Positions 1-8,532 of a stretch of 11,074 nt of DNA are shown piece by piece (within the stretch, counting starts at the first letter, position 1; every line of letters begins with the position of its first letter). This DNA is from Trachelipus rathkii. Taxonomy: Eukaryota; Arthropoda; Malacostraca; Isopoda; Trachelipodidae. The notes beneath the pieces are model-generated. The model did no database searches. It was not told the DNA's origin and saw only the letters and a program-made list of their open reading frames with translations. The translations under genes and the position numbers were made by a program. Where the stretch lies: contig JABUQX010103624.1 in NCBI GenBank assembly GCA_015478945.1, positions 5,001-16,074 of the forward strand, read 5' to 3'.

Positions 1-264
1 TACTATATTGCCTTAAATATGCACAACTGGCAATTTTATTATTTAGATTCTTAAACAAAGACAGTAGTGGAAGGTAAGAATTACTGCCTTTCGGGATTGA
101 AACCACACCGGCGTGAATGCGACTGAAAAAATATGTCGATGCCTTTAACTATTGAGCTATCCCAACCCAAAAAAGTTGGTTCAAGAACAGTTTAAAGCAA
201 TCGAGCTCCCTTCAAGGCGACATTCACCAGGTGTCCACCTGTCCTAATCCTCGTTCTTAATAAA
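1..264 (-). repeat. Array unit 1, with tRNA-like module at 84-165
   Basis: This is the left-most copy. Its minus-strand tRNA-like module runs from about 165 down to 84. The A box is altered (TAGCTCAATAGTT where unit 3 has TAGCTCAGTGGTA). The B box carries an extra T (GGTTTCAATCCC). Between the boxes, CGAC and GTCG can pair like an anticodon stem around an oversized loop. A short hairpin, CCAAC / GTTGG, lies at 162-180. The downstream part 'GAGCTCCCTTCAAGGCGACA' at 203-222 is the best conserved segment across the units. The mutated internal promoter boxes suggest this copy is inert, although single-base consensus errors could mimic the same damage. Confidence 0.75.
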
Positions 265-532
265 TTTGTAGGTGGTTTAAAATATTGGCATAATCGCAAT
301 TTTTGCTTATTAAGATTTAACAAAGAACATATAGTGGGAAGTAAAGAATTACTGCCTCCTCCGGTGAACCACCCGCGTGTTGCAAATGAAGGAGCAATAT
401 AATCGATCCTTTACCACTGAGCTATCCCCCAACCCAAAAGGTTGGGTTCAAGAATAGTTTTAAAGCAATCTAGCTCCCTTCAAGGCGACATCACCAGGTG
501 TCTAGCCTGTCATATCCCTCGTTCTTAATAAT
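265..532 (-). repeat. Array unit 2, with tRNA-like module at 352-431
   Basis: This is the middle copy, and both of its edges are defined by the neighbouring units. The A box region is intact on the minus strand (TAGCTCAGTGGTAAAG, complement of about 410-426). The B box is damaged: the sequence at 358-371 lacks about four bases present in unit 3, giving CCGG-TGAACC in place of CCGGGATTGAACC. It has the best hairpin of the array, with seven pairs: CCCAACC (428-434) and GGTTGGG (440-446) around a CAAAA loop. In minus-strand orientation the hairpin lies just upstream of the tRNA-like start. The unit continues to 'GTTCTTAATAATATTGG'. Confidence 0.78.
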
Positions 533-758
533 ATTGGTAGTATTAATATTGCATAATCGCAATTTCATTATTTAGATCTTAAACAAAGAACATATATTGG
601 GAAGGTAAAGAATTTCTGCCTTCTCCGGGATTGAACCACCTCGTGTTGCGACTGAGGATAATATACTCGATGCTTTACCACTGAGCTATCCCCCAACCAA
701 AAAAGTTGTGTTCAAGAACAGTTTTAAAGCAATCGAGCTCCCTTCAAGGCGACATCAC
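533..758 (-). repeat. Array unit 3 (truncated), with tRNA-like module at 616-695
   Basis: This copy has the best-preserved tRNA-like head. On the minus strand the A box is TAGCTCAGTGG (complement of about 680-690) and the B box is GGTTCAATCCC (complement of about 627-637), about 40 nt apart. That spacing is within the range for type 2 internal pol III promoters. The 5' acceptor side (GGGGGAT) and the 3' side (GAAGGCAG) do not form a normal seven-base-pair stem, which argues against a genuine tRNA gene. The unit ends abruptly at 758 and the following DNA is unrelated, so this is the right edge of the array. Confidence 0.8.
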
Positions 759-1919
759 TGCTATGACTGTACAGTTGTCAACATTGGCCGTATAGGTAAT
801 GTAATATAAAATTAATGGAAATTCAAATTTAAATCTCTCTTCAGTTGCTAGTATGCCTTCTCCATGCTAATGAACTTCGCTTTATACATATATTAGAAAT
901 AACTGATGGTAAAGCAGGCCTAAAACCCTTCAAAGATTTGATTAAATAGAGTATGATTTCTACCTTCTCTAAAATATCATAAAAGTATTAATAATAAGAA
1001 AATAGAAGAAGACAGATAAACGAAGGCAATACACAGTAGCAATAGCGCAACTAAATGATTTTCTTCAGACGAGTTGACTATATTATATATTTTCTTTGAA
1101 ACTAACATATATTTCAAACTATTTTCGATTTGGCTAATTATTATTTACAAATTTTTCATAATCTCATTGTTTTGGCGATAAAGTTGGTTCAATTTTAGTT
1201 ATAAAATGAAATAATATTTAGGACGTGTATTTAGTTGTTAATTTTGGAATTAAAACATATTCTAGTCACTAGGTGAGAGAGATGTTATTATGCAACAATG
1301 TAAATACGACAAGTGTGTATATTGATATATACGAACCGCCTTATCTTATAACCAAAAATATGGAATATTTGAGGGCTTATTTAACACATTAAAAATTATG
1401 ATGGGACCTAACTTAACCACGTAAGAGCCATATATGTTAATAATGAGACTGTATGTGTTATCGTCATCTGATACATCTGATATTTAGATTATATATAGAT
1501 CAAATTGAGGTAATAAAGTGAGATACACTATCAATTCCAACATAAAAATTTCAATGCTCATTGTCTATGGTTAAATACAACAATGCTTGTAAATATATAT
1601 AATACATGTATTCTTGTTGGGATTAAAAGATTTCATATACCACTAATAAATTAATCATTTTTCTTAGATAACCATAATAAATAGCTATTAATTAAACCAT
1701 AGTAGAAATTATTTTTACAATTAGTGTAACTAAATACCCCTTCGGGTTGGTATGGAACCAATCGGAGAAAAATTTGTCATAGTGGTGAAGAGTTTGCGAC
1801 TGTGATAAAAAAGTATACTCGGAGAACTTGTAACAACAAAGTATAACGATTTACCTATATATTCAAAAGTAATTGTTTTAGTACGTGTTATGCTAACATA
1901 CTTAAGTATAAAATCAGAT
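759..1919. other. AT-rich unique sequence, no recognisable gene
   Basis: This stretch of about 1.16 kb has mixed composition and stops in all frames. I see no conserved protein motif, no splice-bounded exon I could defend and no intact tRNA-like fold. The only item worth separate mention is a possible relic of the 1-758 unit near 1735-1830, listed as its own entry. Confidence 0.6.
1735..1830 (-). repeat. Possible diverged relic of the tRNA-derived unit
   Basis: The segment TTTGCGACTGTGATAA...GTATACTCGG (about 1793-1822) resembles GTTGCGACTGAGGATAA-TATACTCG in array unit 3 (about 646-669), apart from small indels. Upstream, CCTTCGGG and GGAACCA appear in the same order as CCTTCTCCGGG and TGAACCA in the array units, with an interruption between them. 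A box and hairpin landmarks are not recognisable. The match is short and I aligned it by eye, so chance similarity remains possible. Confidence 0.3.
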
Positions 1920-2163
1920 AAAATAATATAATTTATATAAATATAAAATAAAATTATATATATATTAATTATAATAAATTAATAATAATATATATATAAT
2001 ATATAATTATTATATATATTATATATTATATATATATATATAATATTAATATATTATATATATTATATATAATATAATATTTAATTATATATTATATTAT
2101 ATAATATAATATATATATATTAATATATATATATAATATGATATATTATTATATATATAATCA
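1920..2163. repeat. (TA)n-type A/T low-complexity block
   Basis: About 240 bp made almost only of A and T, mainly TATATA, ATTA and AATATT words, with a handful of G or C bases. It is locally self-complementary and so can form cruciforms. It directly abuts the GA-rich tract that follows. No coding content. Confidence 0.9.
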
Positions 2164-2366
2164 TTGGGTAAGAAGAGAAGAAAAGTGTGGCCAGTAGAGA
2201 ATGCATTGTAGATAGTATGAGTAGTATTGTGAGGAGAGAGAACGGAGACGCACGACGAGAGACGAGAAGAGAGAGAGAAGATGATGAGAGAGGAAACACG
2301 CAGAGGAGAGATGTATGAGAAGAGGAGAGAGAGGAGAAGCAGAAGAGACAGTAGAGAGCAGTTGAG
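2164..2366 (+). repeat. Purine-rich (GA)n-derived tract
   Basis: About 200 bp in which the plus strand is strongly dominated by G and A. There are runs such as GAGAGAGAGAAG and GGAGAGAGAGGAG, interrupted by scattered C and T. It looks like a degenerated (GA)n microsatellite. Open reading frames read from the complementary strand are Ser/Leu-rich by composition and are not genes. A tract of this kind can in principle adopt triplex (H-DNA) structure, which is inference only. Confidence 0.85.
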
Positions 2367-2776
2367 ATGTTAGTATATATCACAAGAATACTAGACGCTA
2401 CACTCATGATTAATAAGGTATTTTATTTAAAGAATATTATCGTCTTATTATTAAGATCTTGCTTGTCTGTATTGGTGGACAACAAATTGGGGCACTTAAT
2501 AAAACTAAAAATAAAAGTAGTTTTTGAGAAGAAATTTTACCAACCAAGTAAACAGGATGTAGAAATCATATATTAAATTATACAGATTATAGGTGAGAAT
2601 TTTAATAAATATAAATTATCTTCCTAAAATTATCCACTTATTCGAGGCAAATTTCTATGTTTAATTCTCATTTTAAATAATAATACTGAGAAATAAAATT
2701 TTCTATATATTATATTATTTTTTTCTTCAAGAATAAGTTATCAATGTATTAAATAAATAGGAGAAGAAAATAATAA
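2367..2776. other. AT-rich unique sequence, no recognisable gene
   Basis: Mixed A/T-rich DNA. A 69-codon open frame on the plus strand (2367-2576) encodes a Leu/Lys/Ile-rich peptide with no motif I recognise. Its length is unremarkable for this composition, so I do not call it a gene. Nothing else stands out. Confidence 0.55.
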
Positions 2777-2954
2777 ATATAAATAATAATTATTATTATT
2801 ATTACTATAATATATATATATTATATATTATTATATAAAATATAATAATATATAATATATAATATATTAAATATTAATATTAATATAAATAATATAATAT
2901 ATATATATATATTTGAATATATATATATATATATAATATATAAAATAATATTAA
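2777..2954. repeat. A/T low-complexity block
   Basis: Nearly pure A/T sequence. It starts as (AAT/ATT)n trinucleotide-like sequence around 2777-2805 and passes into (TA)n runs, including one long TATATA stretch around 2895-2935. It directly precedes the GC-richer composite repeat, which suggests that the repeat inserted into or beside simple sequence. Confidence 0.88.
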
Positions 2955-3300
2955 TGTGAATCGACCTCGTGGCGCAGAAAGGTTGAAGTCGTCCAGCCTT
3001 CATTCATATCGTATTAGAGGATGCTGGTATTCAAATCCTCCAGTCATGATTAAGCAGTTGGATTGTTTTTATAAATCTACCTAGGGGGTACAAGGAACTT
3101 GGGAGTAAAACTGGTCGGACTGGGGCGACGTAACGTTCTTAATGGCGGCTGGGTTTTGGGATGAGGAGAAAGACACGGTCATTAACAAAGTTAATTGATT
3201 TCCTGGTGGTCCCCCGTGTAATCCCCCTGCAATTAAGCAGACTAGGAAAACGATTATTAATAACAAGAAAGCAGACTAGTTTCTTAATAACACACGAGGA
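2955..3300 (+). repeat. GC-richer composite repeat with tRNA-like head (candidate SINE)
   Basis: A compositionally distinct island of about 345 bp between A/T-rich flanks. The head (2961-3045) is tRNA-like on the plus strand. It has an A-box-like CGTGGCGCAGAAAGG at 2968-2982 and a B-box-like GGTATTCAAATCC at 3026-3038, which has two extra bases relative to GGTTCAAATCC. CTGG and CCAG flank the TTCAAAT loop like a T arm. The body (3046-3230) holds GGGGGTAC, GGTCGGACTGGGGCGACG and GTGGTCCCCCGTG segments and has no convincing reading frame. The tail (3231-3300) contains a short tandem duplication and then AATAATAAT sequence at about 3305. A tRNA head, an unrelated body and an A/T-rich tail are the usual layout of a SINE. 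The family is not identified. Confidence 0.55.
3234..3295 (+). repeat. Imperfect ~30-bp tandem duplication in the composite-repeat tail
   Basis: AAGCAGACTAG occurs at about 3235-3245 and again at about 3269-3279. Each copy is followed by a TTATTAATAACA or TTCTTAATAACA ending. The second copy lacks the central AAAACGA-type segment. Two copies at the end of a SINE-like element could be tail repeats or a local slippage duplication. Confidence 0.6.
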
Positions 3301-3629
3301 GATATTAATAATAATATTATTTGGGTTTTATTTTGCATTATATAATAATTATCTGGAGAAGTATAAATAATTAAAACTTTTTGGAATAAGAAAATCTTTA
3401 TCAATTTTACACATATATATATTATATTAAAGGTATTATATGACATAGTCATTCATTTATCGAAACTCATTTCATTACTGTGTATAATAAAGTACTGTAA
3501 AGATCGTGAACATAAATTTATTTTATAAATGAGTATTATTTAGGAATTGTATGAACAGTTATATTAGGATAATATTAATTACATATTATGTAACTAGGCT
3601 TTACTTAAATAATGCATATTATTAGCATT
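3301..3629. other. AT-rich unique sequence, no recognisable gene
   Basis: Mixed A/T-rich DNA without coding potential or repeat structure that I can recognise. Short open frames that run into it from the left are by-products of the GC-richer repeat. Confidence 0.5.
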
Positions 3630-3805
3630 TGAGTATAATATATATTATATATATTATATATTCATATATATATATTATATATATTATATAATGTATATAT
3701 ATATATATAATCTCACATCAATATATATATATATATATGATTAATAATAATTATATTATATATAGTATAATATATATATAGTATATAAATATATATACAC
3801 AAATT
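3630..3805. repeat. (TA)n-type A/T low-complexity block
   Basis: TATATA-type simple sequence with short interruptions, for example ATCTCACATCA at about 3709-3720. Locally palindromic, no coding content. Confidence 0.88.
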
Positions 3806-4184
3806 TTTAAAGGCTAACAGCGTCATTTGATAACATTCAATATACAGAAACTAATGTTGTATCAATATAGTCTTTCCTCTGATAAAGTAACCACAGAATA
3901 AACAATTTTTTCATTTCTCAAAAAATACAAAACTTTAATTAAAATACCATTTCGATGAAAGATCCTACCCTTGAAAGCGACAATTTACTCTTCCAAATAA
4001 AGTTATATATTATAATATATATATATAAATAATATTTATAAATTCAAGAATAGATATTAAATCAGCTTTAATAATATATAATAAATTAGATTTTTAAGTT
4101 TTTCTTAACATTGACTTAATGAATGTTAGGTCGCTTTAATAGATATTTAATTTAATTTATTCTAGAATTAAATTGAACAGGCTT
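3806..4184. other. AT-rich unique sequence, no recognisable gene
   Basis: An island of mixed-composition DNA between A/T blocks, with one small (TA)n patch at 4004-4028. I see no gene, tRNA-like fold or repeat. Confidence 0.5.
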
Positions 4185-4390
4185 ATGATTATATTATATT
4201 AATATTATATATATATATAGTATATATATTATATATTATTATATAGATATTATTATATTATATTATATATTATATTTATATATTAATATATATTAATATA
4301 TATATATATTATATATATATTATATATAATATATTTATATATATATATATATTAATTATATATATAATATTATAATATATAATAATTAGC
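4185..4390. repeat. (TA)n-type A/T low-complexity block
   Basis: About 200 bp of almost only A and T, with alternating TATATA, TTATAT and ATTAATAT words. The same kind of sequence recurs throughout the window. Confidence 0.9.
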
Positions 4391-4584
4391 GTTGATTTGT
4401 TAAATTGTATAGAATATATAAAAATATAATATATTTAATATCGAATGGGTTAAAAACTTTAAATACATATAAAACATAAGTTATAATAATGACTGAGATT
4501 TGATAAAAACAATAAGATTCCTTGATTACATAGTTAGAACTACGTAGACCAGTAATTTTTTGGGTGAGGTGGAGATTTAAATAA

Positions 4585-4765
4585 TTAATATTTATATATT
4601 ATATTAATAATATATATATATATTATATAATATTATATAATAATAATAATACTATATATATATATATATAATATATTATAATATATATATATTATATATA
4701 TTATATATATATAATTAATATATTTTATATAATCTATATATATATATATTAATATATTATATATA
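4585..4765. repeat. (TA)n-type A/T low-complexity block
   Basis: About 180 bp of near-pure A/T simple sequence, including an (ATA)n-like patch around 4635-4650. The DNA on either side (4391-4584 and 4766-5054) is ordinary AT-rich sequence with no gene that I can support. Confidence 0.9.
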
Positions 4766-5054
4766 AACAAGTAATCTTGTTCAAATTTGCAAAGGCATAA
4801 TACTCTCATAATTATTTAGTTCTTGTTCATAATTCTTGACATGATGTGTTTTCTCCATTTGCTATGAAATTATTTAGTTTAATCACTATATGTAGAGACC
4901 ATGACAGTAATTTTTAAAAACAACCAATAATTAGAATATTACTATACTATTATATCTAGATAAGAACATGTTCTACATTATATATATATATGGATACACT
5001 TAATTATTATTTTAAGTTTTAATTAATTAATTTTAAGTGAGTGCCTAATTATAA
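4766..5054. other. AT-rich unique sequence, no recognisable gene
   Basis: Mixed-composition island with a small TATATA run near 4980. There are stops in every frame and nothing recognisable. Confidence 0.5.
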
Positions 5055-6536
5055 TAAATGTATATTTTTAATATATAATATATTATATATATATAATTTA
5101 TATATATAATATTATATTATATATATTATATATATAATATATAACCTTATATATAATACATTATATAATTATATATATAAATATATTATATTAATATTAT
5201 TTATATATATATTATATATATTTATATTAATATATATTATTAATATTTATATATTATTATAATATATATATATATATATTATTAATATATATATATAATA
5301 TATTATATTATAATATATTTATATCATTATATATATAATTATTAAATATTAATATATATATTTATTATTATTAATATCAAGAAACAAATTTATTATATAT
5401 TTTTTATATCTATATATATTATATATATATTAATATATTTATATATTAATATTATTTATTATTATATATATTATTAATATATATAATTAATTATATTATA
5501 TTAATATATTATATATAATATATATATTAATATATATGTTAAATATAATATATATATATAATATCATCACTTAATAATTATATATATATTTTAATATATT
5601 TATATTATATTAATAATATTATATTATTAATATATATATATTATATATAATTATTATTATTATTATATATATTAATATAATATTAATATTAATATAATAT
5701 ATATTATACTTATATATATATATATATATACATATATTAATATATTTATATATAATATATATATAATTATATTAATTATAAATATATATTATATATTATT
5801 ATATATATATATATATATATATATATTATCTACTATTATATATATATTTATAATAATATTTCAAGGGCGGCTCGTCCGTTAACAATATTATAGTTGGTAT
5901 TTATATGGCATCTATGAAATATTTACCATACAACACTACAATTATTAATATATAATATATTATTATATATATTATACTAATTATTTATTAATAATATATA
6001 ATATAATATATAATATATTACTAACCATCACCAATATATATATAATTATATATATATATATATTAATATAATATAATTATTATTAATATATATATTAATA
6101 TATATATATATATTATAATTAATTATTATATTAATATTATAAATATATATATATTATTTATATGTATTAAATATATTAATATATATTATTAATATATATA
6201 TTTATTATATAATATATATATTATATATATATATATAATAATTTATTATTATAATTATATAATATTAATTAATATATAATATATAATATTACTAACATTT
6301 ATTATATATATATATATATATTAATATTATATAATTATAAAATAATAATAAAATATATAATATATATAATATATATATATTATCATATATATATATATTA
6401 AATATATTAATATAATATAATATAATATATATTTAATATATATATAATTACTATTATAATATATATATAAATATACTATATATATTATTATATATATATA
6501 ATATATATATATTATATTAATTATAATATATATATG
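5055..6536. repeat. 1.5-kb A/T-only low-complexity domain
   Basis: About 1,480 bp composed almost entirely of A and T. TATATA, ATTAAT, AATATT and ATTATT words are intermixed without a clear higher-order period. It is broken by a few islands: around 5380-5390, 5565-5572, the larger one at 5862-5938, and around 6022-6034. Long Tyr/Ile-rich open frames here follow from composition (TAT and ATA codons) and are not genes. Such domains are prone to cruciform formation, replication slippage and assembly error, so the exact length should be treated with caution. Confidence 0.9.
5862..5938. other. Mixed-composition island inside the A/T domain
   Basis: About 75 bp containing CAAGGGCGGCTCGTCCG and GGCATCTATG, flanked on both sides by hundreds of bases with almost no G or C. 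It encodes nothing I recognise. It could be a remnant of unique sequence around which the simple repeats expanded, or a tiny repeat fragment. Confidence 0.5.
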
Positions 6537-7440
6537 GATCATGTCGCATTATACTTAGGTAAACCGCCTCTAATCTTATCACTACTCATCTAATCATTAG
6601 TAATACATTTTCGTGATGTATGATAGTTCGTAACCACATTTCATTACACATTGAGAGGTAGCAAATAGCCAAATAAAAGTTCTAAAACATTATATAAATC
6701 ACATTTGTCTATTTAAAACACAGTCGTTTATCAACACAACTTCTAAAAATATTTTTAAAAAAGTTACAAAAAATTTCTTTGCTGATAAAAATTTATTATA
6801 TTATAGCTTCTTTGAGGATTAGACTTTTGTAGGTTTATAGATAATAATTGACATAAGAACATTAAAACTATCTGAATGCTATAATAAAACAATTTATATA
6901 TAATAGGGATTTCAATCTTAGTTGGCTTTACTTAATTATTATCATTTATACAATCCGCTCTTGGAGTTTGGTCCGTTCCTCCCAACTCACTCTGTATACC
7001 TATCTCACTCTTGACTTCATTTTTGTATTTACAACACCTGGAACTAAATATAAAAAATGATAATAGTATAACTTGACAAATGGCAAAGCTCAAAGAGGCA
7101 TATTCAAATAACAAATTTTTTCAAACTCTCTGATTTAATGTAGACTTTTATATTATGAAAGATAATAGATTGGCACTTTCAGACTTACCTGGGAGGTGTG
7201 TAATCGACATGGGCCTTAGTGATATACGTTGGACTCCTAAATTCCTTATGTTTCTATACTTGAAATATATTATGGCCTTGAGTTAAGATGCATGGAGTTC
7301 TGTTTCATTTCTTAGTTATAATTACATTACTAGAGTTGTTTATCGTTATATTAGTTACTTTATTCTCTCGGTAAAGTGATGGCTCATACACTGAGGATAT
7401 ATACACTCAGTAGGGACTATAATTTACATACGGCAGGGTT
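6537..7440. other. AT-rich unique sequence, no recognisable gene
   Basis: About 900 bp of mixed sequence. A short inverted repeat, ACTGAG (7390-7395) and CTCAGT (7406-7411), is present near the right end. The 60-codon minus-strand frame at 6932-7114 shows no recognisable domain and I do not call it a gene. Confidence 0.5.
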
Positions 7441-7590
7441 ATATATATTATATTAGAATAGATAGATAGTAGATAGATAGATAGATAGATAGATAGACTA
7501 GAATAGAATAGATAGAATAGACCGAACGAGAGAGAGCGAGAGAGAGAGGAGAGAGAGAGAGACGAGCAGAGAGAGAGAGAAGAGAGAGAC
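7441..7590 (+). repeat. Compound GATA / GAATA / GA microsatellite
   Basis: An ordered compound simple repeat. A (TA)n lead-in at 7441-7454 is followed by about nine GATA units (about 7461-7497, one of them shortened to GTA), then mixed GAATA and GATA at 7500-7520, then (GA)n with a few C interruptions at 7528-7590. The order suggests stepwise derivation of one motif from the next by substitution and slippage. Frames on the complementary strand give Ser/Leu/Ile/Tyr repeats that reflect the simple sequence and not a protein. Confidence 0.93.
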
Positions 7591-8257
7591 TTATAAATAC
7601 TACATAAAAGCAAGAAGATCTGACAAACCGCAAACAAATTCATATTCGTTCGTTCGCCAGAGACGTTGAATTATGGGACATGAGAGTCTTTTTCCGAAAT
7701 TGTTCTTCGTTATTCACACTTTGAATTTCAAGTATTGAAAACACAGCGCTTGCTCTGATATGGCACACCGCAAGTTGTTAGGTATAAGCGTCCCACGCGG
7801 TTTCCAATATTTTCTACACTCAATTTTAATTCATTTCTTCCATACAGAATTGGTATCTTGGCTTTAGTGTTATAGCTCTTAATTTAAGAGTGTCTTTAAA
7901 TTACTTAAACATTATCATAAAGGTGTGGGTTTGATCTATAGACTTATAAACTAAAATATGTGATTGACTGGGTATATATTTTCATTAAGAATATTTATAA
8001 GGTATTGGTCGTGGTTATGTAATAGAATAAGGGTATTTTACGAAGTCGTCACAATAGGGTTACTAATTCCATATAAGATTTAATCCTACTAAAAAATTAA
8101 TAGAATATCTTTATTAGACATATTATTTAATAAATTAGTAGTATATCATACACACATAGTTGAACTGGCGAAGTTTGTAATTTTAGTAAATAATTGAGAT
8201 CAGAACCAATACTGGGTTTATTCACACTAGAGCCTGACCCTCATTGATATCTCTACA
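7591..8257. other. Unique sequence, no recognisable gene
   Basis: Mixed DNA that is slightly less A/T-rich around 7620-7810 (CGTTCGTTCGCC, GCGTCCCACGCGG). No reading frame of useful length, splice-bounded exon or RNA fold could be defended by eye. Confidence 0.5.
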
Positions 8258-8423
8258 TACTATATATATATATATATATATAAGTATATATAATATAATT
8301 ATATATATATTATTTAATTATATATATTTATATATATATATCTATATATATTAATTATATAATATATTATATATATTATTTAAACTTTATATATATATAT
8401 TTATATTATAATATATAATATAT

Positions 8424-8454
<31 letters not shown>

Positions 8455-8532
8455 ATTTAATCATATATTATATATATATATTATGATATTATATAATATA
8501 TATATATTACTATATTATATATATAATATATT
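8258..8532. repeat. (TA)n-type A/T low-complexity block
   Basis: About 275 bp of near-pure A/T simple sequence. It begins with a clean (TA)n run at about 8260-8282 and ends at TATATTTGG near 8533. Confidence 0.9.

Larger units (their letters stand above)
1..758 (-). repeat. Tandem array (~266-bp period) of a tRNA-derived SINE-like unit, about 2.9 copies
   Basis: Three successive blocks share the same order of landmarks: an AT-rich spacer ending in 'ACAAAGAACATAT'-like sequence, 'GTAAAGAATT', a tRNA-like module on the minus strand, a CCAAC/GTTGG hairpin, 'TTCAAGAA', then 'AGCTCCCTTCAAGGCGACAT'. The 'AGCTCCC' landmark recurs at about 203, 471 and 735, giving spacings of 268 and 264 bp. Copies differ by many substitutions and small indels. 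The third copy stops at 758 inside the GGCGACATCAC segment, where copies 1 and 2 continue with CAGGTG. The first copy begins at or before the window edge, so the array may extend to the left. Read on the minus strand, the tRNA-like part resembles a tRNA-Cys-type start (GGGGGATAGCTCAGTGG). Its acceptor ends do not pair, so these look like tRNA-derived repeats and not functional tRNA genes. Confidence 0.85.

Noticed and set aside
616..695. Functional tRNA-Cys-type gene on the minus strand
   Set aside because: The A and B boxes are good, but the acceptor arms do not pair, the anticodon loop is oversized, and the module repeats with its flanks in a 266-bp unit.
1..758. CRISPR array
   Set aside because: The period is ~266 bp, the whole unit is repeated instead of short repeats with unique spacers, and the context is eukaryotic.
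2120..2407. 95-codon Ser/Leu-rich minus-strand open frame resembling a signal peptide or membrane protein
   Set aside because: It is the complement of the GA-rich tract and part of the adjoining A/T block. Its composition alone explains the Ser/Leu bias and the lack of stops.
3081..3370. Overlapping open frames of about 60-70 codons on both strands in the composite repeat
   Set aside because: They show no recognisable domain, conflict with each other, and sit in a repeat with a tRNA-like head, which is non-coding by type.
6327..6542. 71-codon Tyr/Ile-rich minus-strand open frame
   Set aside because: It lies wholly within A/T simple sequence, where TAT, ATA and ATT codons give Tyr and Ile runs. 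No start context or homology.
1335..6580. Similar words AACCGCCTTATCTTAT (about 1337) and AACCGCCTCTAATCTTAT (about 6563)
   Set aside because: The similarity stops at once on both sides and needs an indel, so it is likely chance.
7407..7643. Two overlapping minus-strand open frames rich in Ser, Leu, Ile and Tyr
   Set aside because: They are translations of the GATA/GA microsatellite in two frames.
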